A stretch of DNA of 36,767 nt, from contig JAKSJP010000026.1 in assembly GCA_024398105.1 (NCBI GenBank), positions 1-36,767 of the forward strand, in the 5' to 3' direction. This DNA comes from Bacteroidales bacterium (lineage in GTDB: Bacteria; Bacteroidota; Bacteroidia; Bacteroidales; UBA932). Position 1 is the stretch's first letter, and each line of letters starts with the position of its first letter. The translations under genes were made by a program, and so were the position numbers. The notes under the pieces were generated by a model. The model searched no databases, was not told where the DNA came from, and saw only the letters and a program-made list of their open reading frames with translations. Positions 1 through 7,829 of this stretch are shown piece after piece.

Positions 1-53
1 TGATGATTCACTGGATGATACGCAATAATCAGGGCCTTTTTCAGTGCCCTCGA

Positions 54-73
54 CATGGCCGAGGGTGGCCATG
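54..73. repeat. Hairpin with 7-bp perfect arms
   Basis: CATGGCC (54-60) and GGCCATG (67-73) are perfect inverted repeats separated by six bases. An overlapping alternative pairing, CCCTCG (48-53) with GAGGG (61-65), could compete with it. No T-tract follows on either strand, so a simple terminator is not obvious. Role unknown. Confidence 0.6.
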
Positions 74-187
74 GGTCTCCCGGAGGAGATAACTGCCAGG
101 CCGCTGAGGAGCGCAAAAGCAGCCGGCAGTCAGCTCCTTGCCGACCTGTAAGCCGACCTGCGTTTTGCCGATTGGTGATTTAACTAG

Positions 188-255
188 CTTTTTGCACAAA
201 CGGTAAGGCGGCAGACTTTTTGCACAAACGGTAAGGCAGCTGACTTTTTGCAAAT
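188..255. repeat. 28-bp tandem repeat, about 2.4 copies
   Basis: Copy 1 starts at 188, copy 2 at 216 and a partial copy 3 at 244, an exact 28-bp period. The first 22 bases of copies 1 and 2 are identical (CTTTTTGCACAAACGGTAAG followed by GC). Copy 3 keeps only CTTTTTGCA before diverging into one arm of the inverted repeat at 245-266. The period is about 2.7 helical turns. This could be an array of protein sites or slippage-derived sequence. Confidence 0.85.
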
Positions 256-396
256 CGGAGTGCATGACAACCATCATTCTAGGGTCCTAGAATAGCGTTT
301 CGCATGCACACATAGGCCTGGCGGTGCCAGGAGTGCATCGCAATGCGCCACCCAGTGCACAGAACGAGGGACTGCATGCACTCCGTTTTGCAAAAA
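245..396. repeat. Inverted-repeat-bounded segment (22-bp arms, 108-bp interior)
   Basis: The left arm at 245-266 and the right arm at 375-396 are reverse complements at 21 of 22 positions; the core is CATGCACTCCG followed by TTTGCAAAAA. The interior holds a perfect hairpin (ATTCTAGG at 276-283 with CCTAGAAT at 286-293) and a weaker CCTGG/CCAGG stem (317-321 with 327-331). There is no coding capacity. It resembles a MITE-like or structured-RNA element, but no target-site duplication was confirmed. Confidence 0.6.
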
Positions 397-413
397 CGAG
401 GGCATAGGCACTA

Positions 414-1004
414 CTATCTCATGCTGAACTCGCATCCGCAGTAGAGCTGGTTGTAGAAGTCCTGCTCCCTGATGATCTCGGAGCGGCGCTGCTGAAGCCC
501 GCCCTTGCGCCAGTTCTGGGACCACCAGCGGACGTCGTCGAAGCCTTCGCACGCCTCGAAGCCGGCCTGGTCGATCTGCTCGAGGCTTTTCCATCGGGAT
601 GAGGCGAGAGTGGTCGTAAGTACATGGTACCCCTGCTCATGGGCGTACGCCGCTGCACGTCGGAGCCTGAAGCGGAAGCACTGAAGGCAGCGCGGCCCGC
701 GCTCGGGGCAGTCCTCGAGACCGGAGGCGACGGCGGTGTTCCAGGTACCATGGTCATATTCGTCCTCGACGAAGCCGACTCCGTTGGTCTCGGCCCATCG
801 GCGGCACTCGTCGCGGCGGATCGTGTATTCCTCGGACGGGTAGATGTTGGAGTTGCTGTAGAAGATGACGGGCTCGAGCCCTTCCTTGAGCATGCACTCG
901 AGGATAGCGCCGGAGCAAGGGGCGCAGCAGGCATGGAGAAGGACTTTCGTCTCTCCTTCCAGGACCTCCTTATGGAGCCAGTCGTCTGGTTTCTTCTTTC
1001 CCAT
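414..1004 (-). CDS. queH: Epoxyqueuosine reductase QueH
   Basis: QueH reduces epoxyqueuosine to queuosine in tRNA, the last step of queuosine synthesis, and is a non-homologous alternative to the cobalamin-dependent QueG. Visible family marks are HACCAPCS near residue 24 (Cys26, Cys27, Cys30), a CLQC pair followed by FRFRL, and a C-terminal YCGCEFS. These cysteines are expected to bind Fe-S and metal. Length is 196 aa from the chosen start. An in-frame ATG at 1025 exists, but a TATATTTG -7 box (1020-1013) lies between it and the ATG at 1004, so the downstream start is preferred. It is divergent from the NhaC-type gene. A GGTACCATGG word lies inside at 744-753. Confidence 0.9.
   Translation of the reverse strand: MGKKKPDDWLHKEVLEGETKVLLHACCAPCSGAILECMLKEGLEPVIFYSNSNIYPSEEYTIRRDECRRWAETNGVGFVEDEYDHGTWNTAVASGLEDCPERGPRCLQCFRFRLRRAAAYAHEQGYHVLTTTLASSRWKSLEQIDQAGFEACEGFDDVRWWSQNWRKGGLQQRRSEIIREQDFYNQLYCGCEFSMR
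744..753 (+). repeat. GGTACCATGG motif, copy 1
   Basis: Exact copy inside queH, in the orientation opposite to the gene. On the gene strand it encodes His-Gly-Thr. Confidence 0.8.
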
Positions 1005-1012
1005 TTCGCTGA

Positions 1013-1020
1013 CAAATATA
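1013..1020 (-). promoter_or_regulatory. -7 element (TATATTTG) of queH
   Basis: Read on the minus strand, 1020-1013 is TATATTTG, an exact match to the Bacteroidota -7 consensus TAnnTTTG. A start about 7 bases downstream falls at about 1006, next to the ATG at 1004, implying a leaderless or nearly leaderless mRNA. No clear TTG lies 19-21 bases upstream. Confidence 0.5.
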
Positions 1021-1041
1021 GGCAAATACGGGCAGATTCAG

Positions 1042-1049
1042 TACCTTTG
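1042..1049 (+). promoter_or_regulatory. -7 element (TACCTTTG) of the NhaC-type gene
   Basis: TACCTTTG matches TAnnTTTG exactly and ends only four bases before the ATG at 1054. The predicted transcription start coincides with the start codon, so the message would be leaderless. The -33 element is not clear. Confidence 0.45.
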
Positions 1050-1053
1050 TCCT

Positions 1054-2349
1054 ATGGAAAAGAACTTGTCAAACAAAAAGCTGAACGGATGGCTCGCACT
1101 GAGCCCTCTGCTGGTCTTCCTTGTAGTCTATCTCGTCTCGTCGCTTGTGGCGAAGGATTTCTACAAGGTGCCGGTCGCGTCGGCTTTCCTTATCGCTTCG
1201 GTCTATGCACTGGCCACGACCCGTGGTACCATGGACCAGAGAATCAGTATTTTCTCTCGCGGCGCCGGCAACAGCAACGTCCTGCTGATGATATGGATAT
1301 TCGTCCTGGCAGGAGCGTTCGCGAATACTGCGAAGGAGATCGGCTCGATCGACGCGACGGTCAACCTGACCCTGATGGTCGTGCCTGACAAGCTGCTCCT
1401 GGCGGGTCTTTTCCTGGCTGCGTGCTTTATTTCCATGGCAATAGGCACCAGCGTAGGTACCATAGTCGCCCTTGTCCCGATCGCTTCAGGCATCGCTTCT
1501 GAGATCGGGGTGCCGGTGGCAATGATGACTGCAATCATCGTAGGCGGCGCCTTCTTCGGTGACAATCTTTCCTTCATTTCCGACACTACGATCGCCGCTA
1601 CGCGTACCCAGGGCTGCTCTATGGCCGACAAGTTCAAGGCCAACATCTGGCTTGCCGGACCTGCGGCGCTGATCGTCGCGGCGCTCTACCTGTTCATGGG
1701 AGCTGACATCAGTTCAGTACCTTCGGTCGGATCTGTCAGCTGGGTGAAACTGTTTCCATATCTTGCTGTGATGGGCCTTGCCATCGCAGGTATAAACGTC
1801 ACTCTTGCGCTGTGTGCCGGCCTGGTCCTGAATGCGGCTATCGGCATGATAGGCGGCAGCCTCGGATGGATTGATTTCCTCGGTGCAATCGGCACCGGCA
1901 TCGCAGGCATGGGAGACCTTATCATCGTCACTCTGCTGGCCGGCGGAATGCTTGAGGTCATCCGTCACAACGGCGGATTGGACTTCCTTACCAAGGGCCT
2001 GTCGTCCCGGATCCATGGCAAGAGAGGCGCAGAGCTGAGCATCGCCGCTCTGGTGGGCGTGTCGAATCTCTGCACTGCCAACAATACGATCGCGATCATC
2101 ACGATGGGCGGCATCGCAAAGGATATCTCTGACCGTTTCGACCTCGATTCCCGCAAGGTGGCGAGCATTCTGGATACTTTCTCCTGCATCGTGCAGGGCA
2201 TCATCCCTTATGGTGCGCAGCTGCTGATGGCCTCCGGCCTCGCCGGCATATCTGCCGCCTCCATCATCGGCTACCTCTACTATCCGCTCGCACTCTTCAT
2301 CATCGCCTGCCTGGCGATCGTCTTCCGTTTTCCGCGGCACCTCGCGTAG
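1054..2349 (+). CDS. NhaC-family Na+/H+ antiporter
   Basis: This 431-residue polytopic inner-membrane protein begins MEKNLSNKKL and then shows about 10-12 hydrophobic segments. The conserved NhaC/Na+-antiporter signature is visible as GGAFFGDNLSFISDTTIAA in the first half and VSNLCTANNTIAI in the second. The family exchanges Na+ (or organic-acid pairs such as malate/lactate) for H+. The substrate cannot be told from sequence. The frame stays open upstream to 865, but that part overlaps queH and precedes the -7 box, so ATG 1054 is preferred. It is convergent with the dehydrogenase at 2405. A GGTACCATGG word lies at 1225 and a one-mismatch copy at 1456. Confidence 0.85.
   Translation: MEKNLSNKKLNGWLALSPLLVFLVVYLVSSLVAKDFYKVPVASAFLIASVYALATTRGTMDQRISIFSRGAGNSNVLLMIWIFVLAGAFANTAKEIGSIDATVNLTLMVVPDKLLLAGLFLAACFISMAIGTSVGTIVALVPIASGIASEIGVPVAMMTAIIVGGAFFGDNLSFISDTTIAATRTQGCSMADKFKANIWLAGPAALIVAALYLFMGADISSVPSVGSVSWVKLFPYLAVMGLAIAGINVTLALCAGLVLNAAIGMIGGSLGWIDFLGAIGTGIAGMGDLIIVTLLAGGMLEVIRHNGGLDFLTKGLSSRIHGKRGAELSIAALVGVSNLCTANNTIAIITMGGIAKDISDRFDLDSRKVASILDTFSCIVQGIIPYGAQLLMASGLAGISAASIIGYLYYPLALFIIACLAIVFRFPRHLA
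1225..1234 (+). repeat. GGTACCATGG motif, copy 2
   Basis: Exact copy inside the NhaC-type gene, read in frame as Gly-Thr-Met. Confidence 0.8.
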
Positions 2350-2404
2350 CGGTGTCGCCCCGACCCAGGACGGATGAAACGAAGGTCTGGTCGGCGAGGA
2401 GGTA

Positions 2405-3331
2405 CTACCAGCCCATCCTGATGTTGTTCGCCATCTCGTCGGCAAGACGCTGACGGGCCTCGCGGGTGGTCCATGCGATGTGAGGCGAGAAGATTATCCT
2501 GCTCATATCCTTCAGATGCATCAGAGGACTGTCGAGCGGAAGCGGTTCCTTGACGAACACATCGATCGCAGCACCTTTGATAAGGCCTTCGTCGAGAGCC
2601 CTTGCGAGATCTTCCTCCACCTCGATGCCTCCGCGTCCGGTATTGACGAGGACGGCGCTCCTCTTCATCATCTTGAACTGCTCATAGCCGATAAGACCGG
2701 CTGTCCTTTCATTATAAGGAGCATGGATGGTGATCGCGTCGGACCTGCGGAGAAGTTCCTCAAGGCCTACGCTAGGATATTCCGTACAGTGCGAAGTGCC
2801 GGAAGTCGAATAATAGATGACCTCCATGCCGAAAGCTTTTCCGATAGAAGCGACCTTCTGGCCGATGGCTCCCATGCCGACGATGCCGAGCACCTTGCCG
2901 GTGCTTTCGGTGAACGGATTGCTTGGGTCGGTGTGGATCTTACCCTGGGAATAGACGCCTGACTTGACGAAATTGTCATAGTAGAATGCGTTTCCGAGAA
3001 GGTTGAGGATGTGCATGAAAGCGCACTGTGCGACAGAGTCTGTAGAGTAACCTGCTACATTTCTTACAATTACGTTCCTTTTTCCGCATGCTATGGTATC
3101 AATATTGTTGATACCGGTTCCGGCTTCACAGACGAGCCTGAGCTTAGGTGCATGGTCAAGGAACTCGTCGTCAACCCTTACCTTGTTGACGATGGCGACT
3201 TCGCAGTCGGTGCATCTTTCGAAGGACTGCTGTCTGTCGCAGTCGGGGTAGCAGATGAACTCACCAAGTTTCTCTATCTCAGTCATCGGGGTGTCGCCCA
3301 TTGTGGCGGCGTCAAGAAATACGATTTTCAT
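2405..3331 (-). CDS. D-isomer-specific 2-hydroxyacid dehydrogenase (NAD-dependent)
   Basis: 308 residues with the family's two-domain plan. The N-terminal substrate half contains CEAGTGINNID. A Rossmann domain follows with GIVGMGAIGQ near residue 150. The catalytic set is Arg in VNTGRGG, Glu in DVFVKEP and His in SPHIAW. Enzymes of this class reduce 2-keto acids (pyruvate, glycerate, phosphoglycerate) to D-2-hydroxy acids. The closest functional guess is a glycerate or lactate-type dehydrogenase; the substrate is not resolved. It is monocistronic and divergent from the efflux operon. TATATTTG at 3364-3357 on its strand gives a promoter with a short leader. It ends ARMGW-like (NNIRMGW), a few residues shorter than many homologues. 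Confidence 0.85.
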   Translation of the reverse strand: MKIVFLDAATMGDTPMTEIEKLGEFICYPDCDRQQSFERCTDCEVAIVNKVRVDDEFLDHAPKLRLVCEAGTGINNIDTIACGKRNVIVRNVAGYSTDSVAQCAFMHILNLLGNAFYYDNFVKSGVYSQGKIHTDPSNPFTESTGKVLGIVGMGAIGQKVASIGKAFGMEVIYYSTSGTSHCTEYPSVGLEELLRRSDAITIHAPYNERTAGLIGYEQFKMMKRSAVLVNTGRGGIEVEEDLARALDEGLIKGAAIDVFVKEPLPLDSPLMHLKDMSRIIFSPHIAWTTREARQRLADEMANNIRMGW

Positions 3332-3356
3332 TGTAGCAAATGTCTGGTTTGTCCGT

Positions 3357-3364
3357 CAAATATA
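3357..3364 (-). promoter_or_regulatory. -7 element (TATATTTG) of the 2-hydroxyacid dehydrogenase
   Basis: Minus-strand TATATTTG lies about 26 bases before the ATG at 3331. A possible TTG at 3389-3387 is 22 bases away, a loose spacing. It sits back-to-back with the efflux operon promoter, so the two units share a roughly 70-bp control region. Confidence 0.5.
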
Positions 3365-3383
3365 CGAAAAACTGAAAAAACAC

Positions 3384-3413
3384 TTGCAATTACAAAAACT
3401 TGTACTACATTTG
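3384..3413 (+). promoter_or_regulatory. Promoter of the efflux operon
   Basis: TTG at 3384-3386, a 19-base spacer and TACATTTG at 3406-3413 match the Bacteroidota sigma-A type consensus. The predicted start is near 3420, inside the palindrome at 3416-3437, which suits repression by a bound regulator. The leader to the ATG at 3480 is about 60 bases. Confidence 0.75.
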
Positions 3414-3415
3414 CA

Positions 3416-3437
3416 GTGTATTAATACGCTAATACAC
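3416..3437. promoter_or_regulatory. 22-bp palindromic operator (GTGTATTA-N6-TAATACAC)
   Basis: GTGTATTA (3416-3423) and TAATACAC (3430-3437) are perfect 8-bp arms around a six-base spacer. The site directly follows the -7 box and covers the predicted transcription start. Its form resembles operators of the YtrA subfamily of GntR regulators, which often control ABC exporters. No GntR gene is in this window, so the link to that family is inference. Confidence 0.65.
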
Positions 3438-3479
3438 CCGACGGAGGTTCTGAAGGTGTGTTGAAAGAATGACAGAAAG

Positions 3480-4202
3480 ATGCTGATAGAACTGAAAAAC
3501 ATAAATAAGACCTACGACAACGGACAGCCGTTGCATGTGCTCAAGGGTATTGACCTCGAGATTGAGAGAGGCGAGTTCGTCTCTATCATGGGAGCGTCGG
3601 GCTCAGGCAAATCGACCCTTCTGAACATCCTCGGAATCCTCGACAACTATGACACCGGCGAATATTACCTGGACGGCAAACTCGTGAAAAACTTAAGTGA
3701 AAACCGCGCCGCTGAATACCGGAACACTATGATTGGCTTCATTTTCCAGTCTTACAACCTGATCAACTTCAAGACTGCAGTAGAGAATGTGGAACTCCCT
3801 CTGTTCTATCAGGGAGTCCCTAGAAAGAAAAGGCACGAGATGGCGATGGAATACCTCGACCGTCTCGGCCTCAGGGAATGGGCCGGACACTATCCTAACG
3901 AAATGTCCGGAGGACAGAAGCAGAGGGTGGCCATTGCCCGTGCACTTATCACAAGACCTCAGATCATCCTTGCGGATGAACCTACCGGTGCACTTGACTC
4001 AAAGACATCTGTAGAGATCATGAATCTTCTCAAGGAACTCAACGAGAAGGAGAACATGACCATCGTGGTCGTGACTCACGAAAGCGGAGTGGCGAATGCC
4101 ACCAACAAGATAGTCCATATCAAGGATGGACTGATCGGAGAGATAGAAACAAACATTGATCACAATGCCTCACCGTTCGGCACCGGAACCATAATGAAAT
4201 AA
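3480..4202 (+). CDS. ABC transporter ATP-binding protein (MacB/LolD type)
   Basis: A cytoplasmic ATPase of 240 aa with every functional motif: Walker A GASGSGKS (38-45), Q-loop Gln90, signature MSGGQ (142-146), Walker B IILADE (162-167) and H-loop His200. It is the size of a stand-alone MacB/LolD-type nucleotide-binding subunit. It is the first gene of the operon, followed 21 bases later by an FtsX-fold permease, another permease, a membrane fusion protein and a TolC-like factor. It should therefore power a tripartite, mechanotransmission-type exporter of drugs, peptides or lipoprotein-like substrates. The substrate cannot be assigned. Confidence 0.92.
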   Translation: MLIELKNINKTYDNGQPLHVLKGIDLEIERGEFVSIMGASGSGKSTLLNILGILDNYDTGEYYLDGKLVKNLSENRAAEYRNTMIGFIFQSYNLINFKTAVENVELPLFYQGVPRKKRHEMAMEYLDRLGLREWAGHYPNEMSGGQKQRVAIARALITRPQIILADEPTGALDSKTSVEIMNLLKELNEKENMTIVVVTHESGVANATNKIVHIKDGLIGEIETNIDHNASPFGTGTIMK

Positions 4203-4223
4203 TATTGAAAAACTTCCTTTCCG

Positions 4224-5483
4224 ATGAAAGAACTCTTCCACGAAATATGGAGCTCGCTGAGACAGAACAAGCTCCGTACGACTCTTACGGGACTCGCCGT
4301 GGCGTGGGGCATTTTCCTTCTCATAGTCATGCTCGGGGCCGGAAACGGCCTGCTGAATGCTCTTCTGAACAATTCCAGCGGACTTGACGATTCGATGCTC
4401 GTGAACGCAGGATGGACCTCGAAGGCATATGCAGGATACGAGCGCGGACGCAGGGTGTACATGGATACCCAGGACCTGGAACGTCTCTCCGGACCGGCAT
4501 TCGCGGGGAATGTAGATGAGGTATGCCCTGTGGTCAGCCAGAGCGCGCAGCTCACCTATGGCGACTACTATCTCAACTGCGACCTTACGGGAGTTGATGG
4601 TCCGTACCGCAAGATTCTCAAGGTCGACGTCATCCATGGACGCTTCATCAATGCCAGGGATAACAGGGAGATGACCAAGGTGGTCTGCCTGGGCGACAAG
4701 ACTGCCCAGGATCTGATCGGCAAGGGAAACGATCCGAAGACGCTTGTCGGCCAGTACATCAACATAGGAGCCTTTTCCTACAAGGTGGTAGGCATATTCG
4801 ATATGCCTGAAGACAATTCCATGGTGACGGTATATGCGCCGTACACCACCATCAACACCATATACAACAAGGGAAAGCGCATCGAGCAGATCAGCTTCTC
4901 CGTAAAGGGAATCGGGACCGTCGAGGCTGCAGAGGACCTTGAGAAAAGATACAGGACATCGGTCAACATCCACCATAAGGCTGCTCCTGACGACAGGAGG
5001 ACAGTCCGTATCCAGAATTCCTTCACTGCCAACAAGCAGGTGGCCAAGGCCGTGAGCATACTCCATATAGCGATATGGGTTCTCGGTTTCATGTCCCTTG
5101 TCAGCGGAATTGTGGGCGTCTCCAATATCATGCTGATCACTGTCAAGGAGCGTACCCATGAATTCGGAATCAGAAAGGCGATCGGTGCCAGTCCATGGTC
5201 TATCCTCAGCCTGATCATGACAGAGAGCGTAACAATCACGACAGTGTTCGGCTACCTGGGCATGTTCCTGGGAATGGTGACAACGCAGATAATGGACAAG
5301 ACGATGAGCGGGAACACCGTAGATATGGGAATCGCGCAGATGAAGATGTTCGACAATCCTACAGTAGGACTTGACGTGGCTGTCGAAGCTACCATGTTCC
5401 TTGTCATCGCCGGTACCGTGGCAGGCCTCATTCCTGCCTACAAGGCATCGAAAGTCAAACCTATTGAAGCACTCAGAGGGTAA
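4224..5483 (+). CDS. MacB-like ABC permease, first copy
   Basis: 419 residues with the MacB/FtsX plan: one membrane helix at about 20-42, a periplasmic core domain of about 240 residues, then three C-terminal helices from about 285. The conserved segment SGIVGVSNIMLITVKERTHE and the following RKAIGASP coupling helix are clear. It lacks an ATPase domain, which is supplied by the upstream gene. Its stop codon overlaps the ATG of the second permease by one base (TAATG), suggesting coupled translation and a heterodimeric permease pair. A near-copy of the decamer (GGTACCGTGG) lies at 5412. Confidence 0.9.
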   Translation: MKELFHEIWSSLRQNKLRTTLTGLAVAWGIFLLIVMLGAGNGLLNALLNNSSGLDDSMLVNAGWTSKAYAGYERGRRVYMDTQDLERLSGPAFAGNVDEVCPVVSQSAQLTYGDYYLNCDLTGVDGPYRKILKVDVIHGRFINARDNREMTKVVCLGDKTAQDLIGKGNDPKTLVGQYINIGAFSYKVVGIFDMPEDNSMVTVYAPYTTINTIYNKGKRIEQISFSVKGIGTVEAAEDLEKRYRTSVNIHHKAAPDDRRTVRIQNSFTANKQVAKAVSILHIAIWVLGFMSLVSGIVGVSNIMLITVKERTHEFGIRKAIGASPWSILSLIMTESVTITTVFGYLGMFLGMVTTQIMDKTMSGNTVDMGIAQMKMFDNPTVGLDVAVEATMFLVIAGTVAGLIPAYKASKVKPIEALRG

Positions 5484-6730
5484 TGAAAAAGTTTTTTGAC
5501 ATAGACTCCTTCAAGGAGATAGTCGAGTCCCTCGCCAGGAACAGGAGCCGCAGCCTTCTGACCGGATTCGGAGTGTTCTGGGGTATCTTCATGCTGCTCT
5601 TCCTGATGGGTGGCGGCGATGGAATACAGAAGATGCTGATAAAGAATTTCGAGGGCTTCGCGACGAACTCCGGCTTCATCATCCCTAATGAGACATCCAA
5701 GCCTTACAAGGGCTTCAAGAGCGGCAGGACTCTCCGTTTCACCCAGGACGATGTCGACGCGATCCGCCGCAAGGTCCCTGAGATCAGGACAATCTGCGGC
5801 ATCATAGCCATGTGGGGCAACAATGCGGTCTATGAAGACAAAACCGTCAGCTGCGTGGCCAGAGGACTCAGCCCTGACTATCAGGATATTGAAGCAATGT
5901 CAATGAAATACGGCCGTTTCCTGAACAAGGTAGACCTCGAACAGGAGAGAAGGGTATGCGTCATAGGGGAGAATATCTGGAAGGAACTGTTCCCGGATGA
6001 GGAGAACCCATGCGGAAAGTTCATCCAGGTGGGAGGAATTTATTTCCAGATCGTCGGTGTGGACATCCACCATTCGGCTGTCAACATCAACGGAGATTCC
6101 CGTAACTCGGTCATGATACCTATGACGGTCGTTCAGAAGATATTCGGCAGGGGACAGCAGGTCGACTTCGTGGCCATGGTAGCCCAGCCGGGAGTGAGAA
6201 TCAAGGACGTGATAGGGAGGTGCAATGAAATACTGTCCGACAGGCTGTACTATGAACCCGAAGACACCAAGGCCGTCATGGCGATCAATGCGCAGGAGAT
6301 GTTCGGAATCGTGGACAATCTCTTCAAGGGCCTGGACCTTCTGATATGGCTGGTCGGCTTCGGAACCCTTCTGGCCGCTGCGATCGGCGTGTCCAACATC
6401 ATGATGGTGACCGTCAAGGAACGCACCGTTGAGATCGGAATACGCAGGGCGATAGGTGCGACTCCGAGGATGATACTGACTCAGATCATGTCAGAGAGCA
6501 CAATGCTGACTGCGGTCGCCGGAATCCTGGGCATCATAGTTTCCGTGGGCATACTCCAGATAGTGGAGATAGGCGTGTCCCATTCAGAGATGCCGGTTCC
6601 GTTCCAGGTCAGTTTCGGCTCAGCTCTGCTGGTGCTGCTGATAATAATAGTGTTGGGCATCCTTTCAGGTCTGGCTCCTGCCATGAGGGCGATGGAGATC
6701 AAGCCTGTGGATGCGATGAGGGATGAATAA
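5483..6730 (+). CDS. MacB-like ABC permease, second copy
   Basis: 415 residues with the same topology as the preceding permease: an N-terminal helix, a large periplasmic domain and three C-terminal helices. It has the equivalent motif GVSNIMMVTVKERTVE followed by RRAIGATP. The two permeases share recognisable segments, such as SKPYKGFKSGR here against SKAYAGYERGR upstream, so they probably arose by duplication. Translation starts inside the previous stop codon. A pair of distinct half-permeases with one ATPase suggests a heterodimeric membrane core. Confidence 0.9.
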   Translation: MKKFFDIDSFKEIVESLARNRSRSLLTGFGVFWGIFMLLFLMGGGDGIQKMLIKNFEGFATNSGFIIPNETSKPYKGFKSGRTLRFTQDDVDAIRRKVPEIRTICGIIAMWGNNAVYEDKTVSCVARGLSPDYQDIEAMSMKYGRFLNKVDLEQERRVCVIGENIWKELFPDEENPCGKFIQVGGIYFQIVGVDIHHSAVNINGDSRNSVMIPMTVVQKIFGRGQQVDFVAMVAQPGVRIKDVIGRCNEILSDRLYYEPEDTKAVMAINAQEMFGIVDNLFKGLDLLIWLVGFGTLLAAAIGVSNIMMVTVKERTVEIGIRRAIGATPRMILTQIMSESTMLTAVAGILGIIVSVGILQIVEIGVSHSEMPVPFQVSFGSALLVLLIIIVLGILSGLAPAMRAMEIKPVDAMRDE

Positions 6731-6749
6731 TTAAAAAGTAACAAGTTAT

Positions 6750-7826
6750 ATGAAGAAGTATTTCTACATGGCAGTGATCGCCATAGTATTTGTGGGGACT
6801 TTTGCGTTCCTCTACAGGAAATCACGACCTGAACAGATCAATTACGAAGAACTTGCGGCTGCCGTGAAGGATATCGACAGGGTTTCTGTCGTGACCGGAA
6901 AGATCGTGCCTCGTAACGAGGTCAATGTGAAGCCTCAGATCAGCGGCATCATCTCCGAACTCTACAAGGAGGCCGGCCAGCAGGTACAGGAGGGCGAAGT
7001 CATCGCCAAGGTCAAGGTCATCCCTGACATGAACTCTCTCAGTTCTGCCCAGAGCCGTGTGCGTCTTTCGCAGATCAACCTTGAGCAGGTCCAGAAGAAC
7101 TATGACAGGGAGAAGGCTCTCTACGACAAGAAGCTTGTGAGTGCAGAGGAATATGAGCAGTCACGTCAGCAGCTCTCCCAGGCAAAGGAAGAGGCTGCGG
7201 CTGCCCAGGAGGCGCTCGAGGTGATAAGAGACGGTGTGTCGAAGAACAATGCTTCTTCAAGCTCGACCCTCATCCGCTCGACAATCACCGGCCTTATCCT
7301 TGACATCCCTGTCAAGGTAGGTAACTCCGTCATCCTCAGCAATACATTCAACGACGGTACGACAATCGCCACGGTTGCCAACATGAACGACCTCATCTTC
7401 GACGGAAACGTCGATGAGACCGAAGTGGGACGCCTCCGGGAGAACATGCCTGTGACCATCACCATCGGTGCGCTCCAGAATCTCAAGTTCGATGCGGTCC
7501 TCGAGTATATCTCTCCTAAGGCTACTGAGACCAACGGCGCGAACCAGTTTGAGGTGAAGGCTGCCGTGAAGGTGCCTGGCGACCAGATGATACGCTCCGG
7601 CTACAGCGCGAACGCATCTGTAGTCCTCGAGACAGTGGAGCAGGTGCTTTCTGTTCCTGAGAGTGCAGTGGTGTTTGAGAATGACAGGAGTTTCGTGTAT
7701 CTCCTTAAGGACGGCAAGTACGTCAGGACTGAGGTCGAGACAGGCCTCAGCGACGGAGTCGACATCGAGATCAAGTCGGGACTCGGCGAGGGCGACAAGG
7801 TGCGTGGCAACAGAATATACGAATAG
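6750..7826 (+). CDS. Periplasmic adaptor (membrane fusion protein, MacA/HlyD type)
   Basis: 358 residues. A single N-terminal membrane anchor (about 5-22) is followed by a split lipoyl domain (VNVKPQISGIISELY...GEVIAKVKV), an alpha-helical hairpin (about 95-155) rich in Gln, Glu and Lys, then beta-barrel and membrane-proximal domains ending VPESAVVFENDRSFVYLL. This is the standard adaptor that links an inner-membrane ABC exporter to a TolC-like channel. It lies 19 bases after the second permease and 3 bases before the outer-membrane factor. Confidence 0.9.
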   Translation: MKKYFYMAVIAIVFVGTFAFLYRKSRPEQINYEELAAAVKDIDRVSVVTGKIVPRNEVNVKPQISGIISELYKEAGQQVQEGEVIAKVKVIPDMNSLSSAQSRVRLSQINLEQVQKNYDREKALYDKKLVSAEEYEQSRQQLSQAKEEAAAAQEALEVIRDGVSKNNASSSSTLIRSTITGLILDIPVKVGNSVILSNTFNDGTTIATVANMNDLIFDGNVDETEVGRLRENMPVTITIGALQNLKFDAVLEYISPKATETNGANQFEVKAAVKVPGDQMIRSGYSANASVVLETVEQVLSVPESAVVFENDRSFVYLLKDGKYVRTEVETGLSDGVDIEIKSGLGEGDKVRGNRIYE

Positions 7827-7829
7827 GCT

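Larger units (their letters stand above)
1..413. other. Gene-free repeat-bearing region at the left edge
   Basis: No convincing gene was found here. Open frames exist on the minus strand, but they lack family resemblance and run across repeats. The stretch holds a 7-bp-arm hairpin (54-60 with 67-73), about 2.4 copies of a 28-bp tandem repeat (188-255), a 22-bp inverted repeat (245-266 with 375-396) and a small 8-bp-arm hairpin inside it (276-283 with 286-293). It lies downstream of queH, which ends at 414 on the minus strand. The content resembles an intergenic repeat cluster or the remnant of a non-coding element. Its function is unknown. Confidence 0.7.

Noticed and set aside
188-255. CRISPR array
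   Set aside because: The units are directly adjacent with no unique spacers and there are no cas genes.
41-594. Two small minus-strand frames at the left edge
   Set aside because: They run over the tandem and inverted repeats and the end of queH, with no recognisable protein features.
2350-2404. Terminator between the convergent NhaC-type and dehydrogenase genes
   Set aside because: CGCC/GGCG and GACC/GGTC segments can pair (about 2356-2396), but the stem is interrupted and there is no T-tract, so it is not listed as a feature.
4170-5159. 329-codon open frame antisense to the first permease
   Set aside because: GC-rich codon use removes stops from antisense frames; the + strand permease has full family motifs.
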